Positions 18,088 to 26,242 of a DNA stretch of 64,000 bases are shown here, in pieces. The translations under genes and the position numbers were made by a program. Source of the DNA: Paenibacillus sp. HB172176. Its GTDB lineage: Bacteria; Bacillota; Bacilli; Paenibacillales; Paenibacillaceae. The stretch covers positions 1 through 64,000 of the forward strand of contig NZ_JAATHD010000027.1 in the NCBI RefSeq assembly GCF_011947265.1, read 5' to 3'. The first letter of the stretch is position 1; every line of letters begins with the position of its first letter. The notes beneath the pieces were generated by a model. That model made no database searches, was not told where the DNA came from, and saw nothing but the letters and a program-made list of their open reading frames with translations.

Positions 18088-18806
18088 TGGATCAAACCTT
18101 ACATTGGTTTAATAGCTGCTTGGAGGAGAGAGGAATTATGCTCTCTCCTCTTCAATTGGAGCAATTCGAACGTTATTACGAGTTATTGATCGAGTGGAAT
18201 GAACGAATGAATTTAACCGGAATTACCGAGAGGGATGCGGTATATGAGAAGCATTTCTATGATTCCATTTCGTTAGCTTTCTTTATGAATATGGAAGAGA
18301 TTACTCGTTTGGCCGATATAGGCTCAGGAGCAGGATTTCCGAGCATACCTTTGAAAATTTGCTATCCGCATCTACAGATAACGATCGTTGATTCCTTAAA
18401 TAAACGTATTCAATTTCTGAATCATCTTTGTAACGAATTGAAATTGGATCAAGTGCTTTGCTTGCATAGTCGGGCAGAAGATGCCTCAAGAAAACCAGAA
18501 CATAGGGATTGTTATGATGTTGTAACGGCCAGAGCGGTAGCCAGACTTCGCGTGTTAAATGAATTTTGTCTTCCTTTCGCAAAGCCAGGAGGGATTTTCG
18601 TTGCTATGAAGGGATCTCAGCTCCATGATGAATTGAAGGAAGCCGATTTCAGTTTACATGAGCTTAAAGGAAAACTGATGAAGCAATTTGATTTTGAACT
18701 GCCGAATGAAAAATCAAAACGTCATTTCGTATTTATATCCAAATCTGCTTCAACGCCTAAAAAATATCCCAGAAAATCAGGAATGCCGTTAAAACAGCCT
18801 TTGTAA
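18087..18806 (+). CDS. rsmG: 16S rRNA m7G527 methyltransferase RsmG
   Basis: RsmG (GidB) methylates N7 of G527 in 16S rRNA using S-adenosylmethionine; loss gives low-level streptomycin resistance in many bacteria. The Rossmann SAM-binding motif is DIGSGAGFPSIPLKI (about 73-87), preceded by the family element ERMNLTGITERDAVYEKHFYD. 239 residues, normal. It overlaps mnmG by one base and is followed 18 bases later by a parS site. Confidence 0.96.
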   Translation: MDQTLHWFNSCLEERGIMLSPLQLEQFERYYELLIEWNERMNLTGITERDAVYEKHFYDSISLAFFMNMEEITRLADIGSGAGFPSIPLKICYPHLQITIVDSLNKRIQFLNHLCNELKLDQVLCLHSRAEDASRKPEHRDCYDVVTARAVARLRVLNEFCLPFAKPGGIFVAMKGSQLHDELKEADFSLHELKGKLMKQFDFELPNEKSKRHFVFISKSASTPKKYPRKSGMPLKQPL

Positions 18807-18824
18807 TGGGTTATTGCGAAAATA

Positions 18825-18840
18825 TGTTTCACGTGGAACA
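18825..18840. promoter_or_regulatory. parS: parS site
   Basis: TGTTTCACGTGGAACA is a 16-base near-palindrome matching the Bacillales parS consensus. It lies between rsmG and noc, about 8.6 kb from the DnaA-box cluster of oriC. ParB (Spo0J) from this locus is expected to load here. Confidence 0.95.
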
Positions 18841-19328
18841 TTGATTGATGCCTATTGTGGTTCCCGACTACCTTTGAAATGCAAACTTAATATATACAGA
18901 CCGCGCTGCAGTATTGAAAATCATGCAATATTCACAATCATGAGGCTTGTCAAGCAGGATTTTATTGCTAATCAGTCGAATTTAGAAGTATGCAGACTGA
19001 ATATGAGTGATTCTTCTCTGAAGCTTTTTTACCACAAATGGAATTTATAAGTTTTCAAGCATTCGAAAACGAAAGTTCTGTTTGGCGATAAATCCTACAT
19101 CTAAACGCGGTCACTCAACTCTGAAAGGCCTCGATAGAGGGGTTCTCAAAAGTATTTGGAATCTGTTGTCTTCATTTAGTCGGTAAAGCTGCTGAATATG
19201 AATCTATATCGTTTCAACTTGATACGCTGTAAAATTTCCTATCAGGTATGAGTTGGTCTATTTCTTCGAATAATGATCCATGCTGAAAGGCAATGGGTTT
19301 ATCACATGACCGGGTGGTAGTAATCGAT
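18841..19328. other. Gene-free stretch between parS and noc
   Basis: Nothing strongly recognisable is present. A TTTGGCGATAAATCC block near 19080-19094 has a weak echo (TTTGGCGATTAAACC) near 20440 upstream of soj, which may be a shared regulatory or repeat element. The plus-strand ORF at 18814-19050 starts across the parS site and lacks any family feature, so it is not called. Confidence 0.4.
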
Positions 19329-20147
19329 ATGAAAGAACAAATTTCTCGTTTGTTCGGATTATCCGAACAACGCATGCCGCAAGAAGAAGTTCGTCAAATT
19401 CCAATTTCTGAAGTGGACACAAGTCCATTTCAGCCTAGAACCGTGTTCGATGATGATCGTATTGAGGAATTATGTCAGACTATTCGAACCCATGGCGTTA
19501 TTCAACCTATTGTTGTACGCATGCGAAATAATCGTTATGAAATTATTGCTGGAGAACGCCGGTGGAGGGCAGTGACCAAGCTGGGTTATGATACGATACC
19601 CGCTATCGTGCGTGAATTCAATGATTCACAAACGGCATCCATTGCGCTCATTGAAAATCTGCAGCGTGAAGGTCTGACTGCTGTTGAAGAAGCGGTAGCC
19701 TACCAAAAGCTGATTGAACTGCATGATTTGACGCAAGAAAGCCTGGCGCAGCGCTTGGGAAAGAGTCAATCTACCATTGCTAATAAACTCCGATTGCTAA
19801 TGTTGCCGGAAACGATTAAAATTGCATTAATGGATCGTAAAATAACGGAACGTCACGCTAGAGCATTGCTTTCCTTGGACAATGAGGAACAACAGTTGAA
19901 ATTGCTTGAAGAAATCATTGCGAAGGATCTGAATGTGAAGCAGACGGAGATGCGAATTGCTTTTCTGAAGGAAACGGAGAAGAATAAGAAGGCGAAACGA
20001 ATTTCCTTCACCAAGGATGTTCGCCTCGCTCTTAATACGATTCGACAATCAATTGATATGGTGAATGGATCAGGCCTCAAAATTAAGACAAATGAAAAGG
20101 ATTATGAGGATCATTACGAGATTACGATTCAGATCCCAAAACGCTGA
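19329..20147 (+). CDS. noc: Nucleoid occlusion protein Noc
   Basis: Noc is a ParB-like CTP-dependent DNA clamp that binds its own sites and blocks Z-ring assembly over the chromosome. From the ATG at 19329 the N-terminus is MKEQISRLFGL, the short amphipathic helix that tethers Noc to the membrane, which supports this start over the ATG at 19293. The ParB core includes FQPRTVFDDDRI, GERRWRAV and ENLQREGLT, followed by an HTH (LAQRLGKSQSTIANKLRLL). 272 residues. It follows mnmG/rsmG, as in B. subtilis. Confidence 0.93.
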   Translation: MKEQISRLFGLSEQRMPQEEVRQIPISEVDTSPFQPRTVFDDDRIEELCQTIRTHGVIQPIVVRMRNNRYEIIAGERRWRAVTKLGYDTIPAIVREFNDSQTASIALIENLQREGLTAVEEAVAYQKLIELHDLTQESLAQRLGKSQSTIANKLRLLMLPETIKIALMDRKITERHARALLSLDNEEQQLKLLEEIIAKDLNVKQTEMRIAFLKETEKNKKAKRISFTKDVRLALNTIRQSIDMVNGSGLKIKTNEKDYEDHYEITIQIPKR

Positions 20148-20174
20148 ATAAGAACGACCATATGGAAAAATGAT

Positions 20175-20206
20175 GCCGCCTTCATTGAAGGCGGCGATGC
20201 ATTTTT
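20175..20206 (+). terminator. Terminator after noc
   Basis: GCCGCCTTC and GAAGGCGGC form a 9-bp GC-rich stem with a 3-base loop, followed after a few bases by TTTTT. It lies 27 bases past the noc stop codon. Confidence 0.75.
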
Positions 20207-20207
20207 A

Positions 20208-20361
20208 AAATATGGGAAAGTATATCATTTCGATATACACTCTATATTTCTCCAGATACCGTTTTCGTTGAATATGCTGCTTGTTTGTGCGACTTCAGAA
20301 AAAACGGTAATGAAACGCGCCGTGCCGCCAAAGGACGGCGTACACGGTTCACCTTATATAA
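20208..20361. repeat. Dispersed hairpin-containing repeat, copy B
   Basis: This starts with a hairpin (GTATATC at 20220-20226 with GATATAC at 20232-20238, flanked by AAATAT/ATATTT). Its body matches copy A at 13073-13178 over most of its length, including ACCGTTTTCG, AATGAAACGCG and GCCGCCAAAGGACGGC. The 3' part can fold, with GCCG.CGGC inside CCGTG.CACGG. The rest of the gap up to soj (20362-20550) has no recognisable element other than a second TTTCACCTTA. Confidence 0.7.
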
Positions 20362-20564
20362 AGGGACTCAGGTGCATCTTGCTCTAGTAAAGCGCGTTTC
20401 ACCTTACAACAATCAATGAAAGACTAGAAACTGAAATTCATTTGGCGATTAAACCTGTATTTCATTGGATTTGAATAACCATCGTACACTGAGACGATCA
20501 ATTTTAATAATTCGAGAATATAGGTTTCCTCCGACAATAGTTTCACATTTGAGGTGAGTTGGGT

Positions 20565-21338
20565 TTGTCGAAGATAATAGCAATTGCGAATCAAAAAGGT
20601 GGTGTCGGTAAGACAACTACGTCTGTAAATTTAGCTGCATGTCTTGCTTCTCTGGGAAGGAAGGTGTTGTTGGTAGATATCGACCCGCAGGGTAATACGA
20701 CTAGTGGACTTGGGATTAACAAAGCCGACGTAGAGAATTGTATCTATGACATTCTCATAGATGATGTTCATCCGAAGGAAGCAATGGTGGAAACAATGGT
20801 GCATGGTTTGACGGTTATACCGGCTACCATTCAACTTGCTGGAGCCGAAATCGAATTGGTTCCAACGATTTCTAGAGAGCATCGTTTGAAAAAATCTCTG
20901 CAGCTGATCAAGGATCAATTCGATTACATTCTTATCGATTGCCCGCCTTCCCTTGGCATACTGACGATTAACTCTCTTACAGCAGCAGACTCCGTGTTGA
21001 TACCAATTCAGTGTGAGTATTACGCATTGGAGGGTTTGAGCCAATTGCTAAATACGGTTCGACTTGTACAGAAACACCTGAATACATCATTGCAAATTGA
21101 AGGCGTCTTGCTTACCATGCTCGATGCAAGAACAAACTTAGGTATTCAAGTGATTGAAGAGGTTAAAAAATATTTTCAACAAAAGGTCTATCAAACCATT
21201 ATTCCAAGAAACGTACGTCTCAGTGAAGCTCCGTCGCATGGTCAAGCGATTATAACTTATGATCCAAGATCCAAAGGCGCTGAAGTATATCTAGAACTTG
21301 CGAAGGAAGTGATTACTTATGAACAAGCGGCTAGGTAG
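20565..21338 (+). CDS. soj: Chromosome partitioning ATPase Soj/ParA
   Basis: Soj is the ParA-type ATPase that works with ParB at parS in origin segregation and also regulates DnaA. The deviant Walker A motif is KGGVGKTTTSVNLA (about 10-23), and DCPPSLG is Walker B. About 257 residues. The TTG at 20565 lies 8 bases after GAGGTG and gives MSKIIAIANQKGG, the usual N-terminus; another TTG at 20559 is too close to the RBS. The 3' end overlaps parB by 20 bases. Confidence 0.96.
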   Translation: MSKIIAIANQKGGVGKTTTSVNLAACLASLGRKVLLVDIDPQGNTTSGLGINKADVENCIYDILIDDVHPKEAMVETMVHGLTVIPATIQLAGAEIELVPTISREHRLKKSLQLIKDQFDYILIDCPPSLGILTINSLTAADSVLIPIQCEYYALEGLSQLLNTVRLVQKHLNTSLQIEGVLLTMLDARTNLGIQVIEEVKKYFQQKVYQTIIPRNVRLSEAPSHGQAIITYDPRSKGAEVYLELAKEVITYEQAAR

Positions 21339-22170
21339 AGGTCTTGATGCGCTTATTCCATCGCTTTCTGTGAATGATGATGATAAGGTAATTGAAATCA
21401 CCCTTAACCAGCTAAGACCTAATCCCTATCAACCCAGGAAAACATTCGACGAGGATTCAATTAAAGAACTGGCGGAGTCGATTAAGCAACACGGTATCAT
21501 TCAACCAATCATCGTTAGATCTGTGCTTAAAGGCTTTGAAATCATAGCAGGAGAACGGCGGTTTAGAGCATCGCAATATTGCGGGAACGCCACGATACCT
21601 GCTGTAGTTCGGAATTTTACAGATCAACAAGTAATGGAAATCGCACTTATAGAGAATCTGCAGAGAGAGGATCTTAACGCTATTGAAGTAGCGATTGCGT
21701 ACCAATCTTTAATGGATAAATTCAAGCTTACACAGGAAGAGCTGAGCTTGAAGGTGGGGAAATCGAGATCGCATATCGCCAACTTCGTAAGACTACTGTC
21801 GCTTCCTGAAGAAATCAAGGACAATGTTTCACGTGGAACATTGTCAATGGGACATGCAAGAGCATTGGTGGCCATTAAGGATGCTAAGACGCAGAAGCAA
21901 TTGGCGGAAGCGACTGTTGCATCCGAATGGAGTGTGCGGGAGCTTGAGGATGCCGTGCAGAGACTGGATGTTAAGCCGAATGAGGTTCAAAAAACTCCGA
22001 AGCAGAAAAAGAGAGATCCCTATATTGACTCTTTGGAAGAATCACTGAGAGAACGATTTAAAACAACAGTGAAGATTAAGCAACAAAAGGATAAAGGGAA
22101 AATTGAACTGCAATACTACAATAAGCAGGATTTGGAACGGCTGTTGGAGCTGCTTCAACGACTGGCGTAA
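21319..22170 (+). CDS. parB: Chromosome partitioning protein ParB/Spo0J
   Basis: ParB is the CTP-dependent clamp that loads at parS, spreads and recruits SMC. Family blocks are NPYQPRKTFDEDSIKELAESI, GERRFRA (CTP-binding C-motif region) and ENLQREDLN, then an HTH with LSLKVGKSRSHIANFVRLL (about 145-163), and a C-terminal dimer domain. 283 residues, normal. The coding sequence itself contains a parS site (21825-21840). It overlaps soj by 20 bases. Confidence 0.97.
   Translation: MNKRLGRGLDALIPSLSVNDDDKVIEITLNQLRPNPYQPRKTFDEDSIKELAESIKQHGIIQPIIVRSVLKGFEIIAGERRFRASQYCGNATIPAVVRNFTDQQVMEIALIENLQREDLNAIEVAIAYQSLMDKFKLTQEELSLKVGKSRSHIANFVRLLSLPEEIKDNVSRGTLSMGHARALVAIKDAKTQKQLAEATVASEWSVRELEDAVQRLDVKPNEVQKTPKQKKRDPYIDSLEESLRERFKTTVKIKQQKDKGKIELQYYNKQDLERLLELLQRLA
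21825..21840. promoter_or_regulatory. parS: parS site inside parB
   Basis: The same 16 bases as the first site, TGTTTCACGTGGAACA, here within a longer palindrome (GACAATG...CATTGTC). It encodes NVSRGT in ParB. A parS inside parB is also known in B. subtilis spo0J. Confidence 0.95.
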
Positions 22171-22271
22171 GCGTGGAGAGAATTAGAGTTTCGACGATTG
22201 AATGCTCGAGTAAGTGAATAAGAAGTTAAAATTATAGAATGCGAAGGGATCTGTTGTATCGATAAAGCATG

Positions 22272-22334
22272 AACAATGGCATGTCTAAGTTGTAATCCTG
22301 AAGTCGAAGGATTAAACTAAGATATGCCATTGTT
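22272..22334. repeat. Long imperfect inverted repeat
   Basis: AACAATGGCATGTCTAAGTT and its near reverse complement, ending TGCCATTGTT, form a stem of about 26 bp with only a few mismatches and a loop of about 10 bases. It lies between parB and the cysteine desulfurase gene. No T-tract follows, so it is not a typical terminator. Confidence 0.7.
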
Positions 22335-22366
22335 ATGTATAGACAAGGAAATAAGGAGGTCGAAGC

Positions 22367-23536
22367 ATGGAGAACGAACGAAAATTGATTTATCTGGATC
22401 ATGCCGCTACATCATGGCCGAAGCCGCCCCAAGTGCTGGATGCTGTAATGAACGCCATGCGTCAAGACTCAGCTAATCCGGGAAGAGGCAGTCATGCCAT
22501 GGCAGTGCGCGCAAGTCGTGTCTTATTCGATACGAGAAAGCAGCTTGCCAAGCTGTTCCATATAAAAAATCCTAATGATATCGCCTTTGCTTCGAATACC
22601 ACGATGGCTTTGAATATGGCAATTATGGGGTGGGTGAAGCAAGGAGATCACATAATAACAACCTCGCTTGAGCATAACTCCGTAAGAAGGCCGCTATATA
22701 TGCTGGAGAAACAATTAAAGATTGAAGTTGATTATATTAAAGGCGATGAGCGCGGCGTTATAAATCCGCTCGATATAGAACGTGCAATAAAAGGAAATAC
22801 AAGCATGATAATTGTCAATCACAGTTCAAACTTGCTCGGGTCGATTGCCCCAGTAAGTGCAATCGGCGAGATAGCTCGAAAGCATCAAGTGAAATTATTA
22901 GTCGATGCCGCGCAAAGCGCGGGAATCATTCCGATTGATGTAGCTTCAATGGGGATTGATCTGCTGGCCTTTCCAGGGCATAAAGGCTTGCTTGGCCCAC
23001 AGGGTACAGGCGGGCTCTATATAGCTCCCGATTTGGAACTGATGCCGTTGTTGTATGGTGGAACAGGGAGTCAGTCGGAGACGCCTCTACAGCCGTCTGT
23101 AAGACCTGATCGTTATGAGGCGGGGACGCAGAATACCCCGGGGCTTGCGGGGCTTCAAGAGGGCGTCAAATATGTATTGAATGAAACGGTAGAGAAAATC
23201 CATGCGAAAGAATGGACGTTGACGCAACGTATGATGGAGGGGTTGATTCGACTCTCCGGCATCCAGCTTATCGGGCCTTCGTTGGGAGAAGAAAAAACGG
23301 GGATTGTCTCCTTTGTCGCAAACGCTATCGACCCGTCCGAGCTTTCCTTTATACTGGATCAGCATTATGGAATAGCTGTAAGGGCAGGCTACCATTGCAC
23401 ACCGCTTGCGCATGAGTCTGCCGGTACATCGTTAACGGGTGCTATTCGGGTAAGCGTGGGCATATATACAACAGAAGATGATGTAGACGCATTGCTTGCC
23501 GCCATGAAAGAAATAGTGTCGCATTACGGGGAATAG
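22367..23536 (+). CDS. PLP-dependent cysteine desulfurase-like protein
   Basis: This is a class V aminotransferase-fold enzyme of the cysteine desulfurase family, which releases sulfur from cysteine as a persulfide for cofactor or tRNA use. In 389 residues, the start YLDHAATSWPKPP is typical, the PLP lysine is Lys206 in FPGHKGLLGPQGTGG, and the C-terminal loop with the likely catalytic Cys is YHCTPLAHESAGT. It most resembles the family close to parB in many Firmicutes rather than a clear SufS or NifS; the sulfur acceptor is not known. RBS AAGGAGG. Confidence 0.88.
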   Translation: MENERKLIYLDHAATSWPKPPQVLDAVMNAMRQDSANPGRGSHAMAVRASRVLFDTRKQLAKLFHIKNPNDIAFASNTTMALNMAIMGWVKQGDHIITTSLEHNSVRRPLYMLEKQLKIEVDYIKGDERGVINPLDIERAIKGNTSMIIVNHSSNLLGSIAPVSAIGEIARKHQVKLLVDAAQSAGIIPIDVASMGIDLLAFPGHKGLLGPQGTGGLYIAPDLELMPLLYGGTGSQSETPLQPSVRPDRYEAGTQNTPGLAGLQEGVKYVLNETVEKIHAKEWTLTQRMMEGLIRLSGIQLIGPSLGEEKTGIVSFVANAIDPSELSFILDQHYGIAVRAGYHCTPLAHESAGTSLTGAIRVSVGIYTTEDDVDALLAAMKEIVSHYGE

Positions 23537-23552
23537 GGGATGAAGTTCGCAG

Positions 23553-24035
23553 ATGGATGAATGGATAAACGAGCCTGCTGCAATAGGCTGTGCTGTGATG
23601 GCAATACTGTTAGTAATCGGATTCGTATGGGTGATGAGGTTAAACGGCAGACTAAAGGAACTTCGAAAGCAATATCTTGAAGTGATGGGGAATACGGGCG
23701 TTGATAATCTGGAAGATGTTATTGGCGATATGAAGCGAAGAATCGATGAGCAACAGCAGTACACAGAGAAGCTTGAAGAGAAGGTTGCGGAGATGTCCAA
23801 ATTATTGCCAAAGCTGAAAAGCAAAGTCGGCACAGTTCGTTACAATGCATTCTCGGATGGAGGCAATGATCTTAGCTTCTCCATTGCAATTGTGAGCGAG
23901 GAGAAGGATGGAGTTGTATTCTCGGGTCTGCATAGCAGAGATAGCACATATGTATATGCGAAACCTGTCGAACAAGGAGCTTCCTCATATCCTTTAACGC
24001 CAGAGGAACGCTCCGCAATCGATAAAGCGAAATAG
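23553..24035 (+). CDS. DUF4446 membrane-anchored protein
   Basis: This 160-residue protein has one membrane segment near the N-terminus (AAIGCAVMAILLVIGFVWVM, about 8-27), a coiled-coil region (about 30-85), and a C-terminal domain containing VRYNAFSDGGNDLSFSIAIV, the recognisable DUF4446 block. The function is unknown. It starts 17 bases after the desulfurase gene on the same strand, probably in one operon. It converges with yyaC. Confidence 0.85.
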   Translation: MDEWINEPAAIGCAVMAILLVIGFVWVMRLNGRLKELRKQYLEVMGNTGVDNLEDVIGDMKRRIDEQQQYTEKLEEKVAEMSKLLPKLKSKVGTVRYNAFSDGGNDLSFSIAIVSEEKDGVVFSGLHSRDSTYVYAKPVEQGASSYPLTPEERSAIDKAK

Positions 24036-24079
24036 GGAAGAACGACAACAACTGGTTGCTTTAATAGAGGAGACAGTTT

Positions 24080-24688
24080 TCAAGAGAGATCAGTAGCCGC
24101 AGTCTGATCTCTTGTGGAGGCCGAGACGCCCTTATAGCCGGCAATTGCTGTGAACAAGCCTAGCGATATAATGTCTGACATACGCATGACGAGATGCAGC
24201 CTTGTATTCTGGAGTACGAAGTATTCCATAAAGCCGCCAACGTTGACAATACCGGTAATGTGAATATCTCCAACAGGCGGCAAATCTTTGTTCACGCCGG
24301 CTCCGGGACGAACAGGGCCTTCGCCGATCTGAATGCAGCCAACGCTCGAAACTTGGCCAAGGCAGGCATCGATGCCGATGACGAATGGATTTGTGAATGA
24401 AGCTTGAATTGCTGAGAGAGTTTCATCCAGGTTCATAGCGTGAACAGGCTCTTCCAGAGTGCCGTAAAGATGAAAGTGAGGGCTTCTGAATTTCGAAAGG
24501 GAAGTTCCGATTAATGGTCCTAAAGCGTCGCCGGTCGATCTGTCGGTGCCGATACAAATAATGACGATGGGTCGATCCTTACCTAATTGATCAAGATATC
24601 CATTTAACCGATTCACTAGCAGTGATGTGATGTTGGATGTTGTATAGGGCAATTTGAAAGGCGCGTCTTTCATAAATGGAAGCTTCAT
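24080..24688 (-). CDS. yyaC: Spore protease-like protein YyaC
   Basis: YyaC is a small protein related to the germination protease GPR fold and is found in spore formers near parB. Features are VIICIGTDRSTGDALGPLIGT (about 40-60) and FVIGIDACLG (about 98-107). 202 residues. It is on the lagging strand and has GGGAGGG before the ATG. The actual substrate is not established in the family. Confidence 0.85.
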   Translation of the reverse strand: MKLPFMKDAPFKLPYTTSNITSLLVNRLNGYLDQLGKDRPIVIICIGTDRSTGDALGPLIGTSLSKFRSPHFHLYGTLEEPVHAMNLDETLSAIQASFTNPFVIGIDACLGQVSSVGCIQIGEGPVRPGAGVNKDLPPVGDIHITGIVNVGGFMEYFVLQNTRLHLVMRMSDIISLGLFTAIAGYKGVSASTRDQTAATDLS

Positions 24689-24805
24689 AGAAACCCTCCC
24701 CGATGACTCTTATATGATACTAGTATATGGATGAAACTTGCTTTTTATACGTATAATACTTCGGTATAATGAATGTAAGGCAAGTTAGAATACAGGGGGC
24801 TTTCC

Positions 24806-25048
24806 ATGTTAATCGCATTTGATTCCACACAACAGGCATTGCGGGCGGAAATGCTGCTCGAATATGCCGATATTGAAATCGATATTTGTCCCACGCCTAA
24901 GGAAATAACAGCTGGCTGCGCCTTGTCTATTCATTTTCCGGAAGAGGATCTCACAGCAGTGAGCGGCGTTATAGAACAAGAGAAGGTAGAGATTCGAGGC
25001 ATATTCAAGCCTGTGCAAGACGGGTATGTATTGATTGACAGGTGTTAA
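24806..25048 (+). CDS. DUF3343 domain protein
   Basis: This 80-residue protein matches the DUF3343 pattern: MLIAFDSTQQALRAEMLL, then a CP.P.EITAGCALSI segment and a C-terminal IF. Proteins of this family resemble small sulfur-relay or selenium-linked proteins in some genomes, but the role here is unknown. RBS GGGGG before ATG. A TATAAT is present at 24765-24770 but without a good -35. The mscS gene follows 44 bases later. Confidence 0.8.
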   Translation: MLIAFDSTQQALRAEMLLEYADIEIDICPTPKEITAGCALSIHFPEEDLTAVSGVIEQEKVEIRGIFKPVQDGYVLIDRC

Positions 25049-25092
25049 ATCATTTTCAAACGGAGAATGTATGAAAACGGAGATGATGACGG

Positions 25093-25947
25093 GTGCATTA
25101 TCTGTTGGAAAAATCAACGGAATGGTTTGACATGGAAAGCATGTGGAGCGATTTCGGTTATACGGTTATTCGAATTGCAGCGATTCTAGTTGTAGGTAGA
25201 ATTCTTATCTGGATATTGCATAAGTCGGTGAATAGAATCGTTATTGATCGGGCTAGCAAGCGGCCCCCCAATCAAGCCAGACGAATGACGACGGTTGGCA
25301 AGCTAATGAAAAATGTGACATCCTACGTAATCTATTTCATAGCTGGAATGCTAACGCTGTCTGAGATTGGTTTGGATCTGGGGCCGTTGCTGGCAGGGGC
25401 AGGCGTGGTCGGAATTGCGATCGGTTTCGGGGCGCAAAGCTTGGTTAAGGATATCCTGACCGGATTCTTCATCATTATGGAAGATCAATTCGCTGTTGGC
25501 GATGTGATTCAAACAGGTACCTTCAAAGGTACAGTGGAGATGATAGGATTACGAACGACACGCATTCAAAGCTGGACCGGCGAAATTCACATTGTGCCGA
25601 ACAGCACGATAGGCGCTGTTACAAATTTCTCTGTAAGCAATTCGTTGGCTGTGCTGGATGTATCCCTTGCTTATGATGCCGATATCGAGCATGCGACAAG
25701 AATTATTACGGAAACAATGCATGAGCTGAAAAGTGAAAATGTGGTAAAAGAGCCAGAGGTGCTCGGAATCGTGTCACTGGAATCATCGGCAGTCACGATA
25801 AGAATCATTGCAGAATGCTTGCCCAATACCCAGACAACCGTTGCAAGATTGATGAACAAAGTGGTTAAAGAAGCATTCGATCATCACGGGATAAAGATGC
25901 CGTATCCGAAAATCGTCACATTCAAAAATTCGATAGAGGGAGCGTAA
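25093..25947 (+). CDS. Small-conductance mechanosensitive channel (MscS)
   Basis: MscS-type channels open under membrane tension and release solutes during osmotic downshift. Three membrane segments are visible at about 17-38, 68-90 and 95-115, the last being the Gly/Ala-rich pore helix (LLAGAGVVGIAIGFGAQSL). The beta domain follows (DQFAVGDVIQTGTFKG, EIHIVPNSTI) and an alpha/beta end. 284 residues. The start is GTG after GGAG. DUF951 follows 3 bases later, so the two are likely co-transcribed. Confidence 0.93.
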   Translation: MHYLLEKSTEWFDMESMWSDFGYTVIRIAAILVVGRILIWILHKSVNRIVIDRASKRPPNQARRMTTVGKLMKNVTSYVIYFIAGMLTLSEIGLDLGPLLAGAGVVGIAIGFGAQSLVKDILTGFFIIMEDQFAVGDVIQTGTFKGTVEMIGLRTTRIQSWTGEIHIVPNSTIGAVTNFSVSNSLAVLDVSLAYDADIEHATRIITETMHELKSENVVKEPEVLGIVSLESSAVTIRIIAECLPNTQTTVARLMNKVVKEAFDHHGIKMPYPKIVTFKNSIEGA

Positions 25948-25950
25948 GCG

Positions 25951-26166
25951 ATGGAGAGAAAGCAATTCGAATTAGGAGATGTTGTCTTAATGAAGAAGCA
26001 GCATCCATGCGGCGCGAATGAAATGGAAATCATACGTATGGGCATGGATATCCGCATCAAATGCGTTGGCTGCAAGCATAGCGTACTGATACCGCGAGCC
26101 AAGTTCGAGAAAAACATGAAGAAGGTGCTTCGGTCGAAGCAAAGCGAAGAAGACAATGAAGCATGA
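25951..26166 (+). CDS. DUF951 domain protein
   Basis: A 71-residue protein with the DUF951 pattern: LGDVVLMKKQHPCGANEMEIIRMG, mentioned only as a landmark, and a CVGC pair that may bind metal. It is common next to mscS and, in many Firmicutes, directly before ychF. Here ychF is not next to it; the accessory carbohydrate locus begins instead. Confidence 0.88.
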   Translation: MERKQFELGDVVLMKKQHPCGANEMEIIRMGMDIRIKCVGCKHSVLIPRAKFEKNMKKVLRSKQSEEDNEA

Positions 26167-26197
26167 AATCATGGGATTAAGAGGTTTGTTGAGAAGG

Positions 26198-26236
26198 GAG
26201 CAAGATGTTCAATGGCCATCCACGAACATCTTGCTC
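26198..26236. terminator. Bidirectional hairpin after DUF951
   Basis: GAGCAAGATGTTC and GAACATCTTGCTC form a perfect 13-bp stem with a 13-base loop, between the convergent DUF951 and mutarotase-like genes. T-tracts are weak. Confidence 0.65.
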
Positions 26237-26242
26237 ATACGT

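Noticed and set aside
18814..19050. 78-codon ORF after rsmG
   Set aside because: It starts across the parS site and shows no conserved features or good ribosome-binding site.
25071..25130. 19-codon leader peptide before mscS (MKTEMMTGALSVGKINGMV)
   Set aside because: It has a CGGAG upstream but overlaps the mscS start out of frame; nothing else supports translation, and mscS has its own GTG start.
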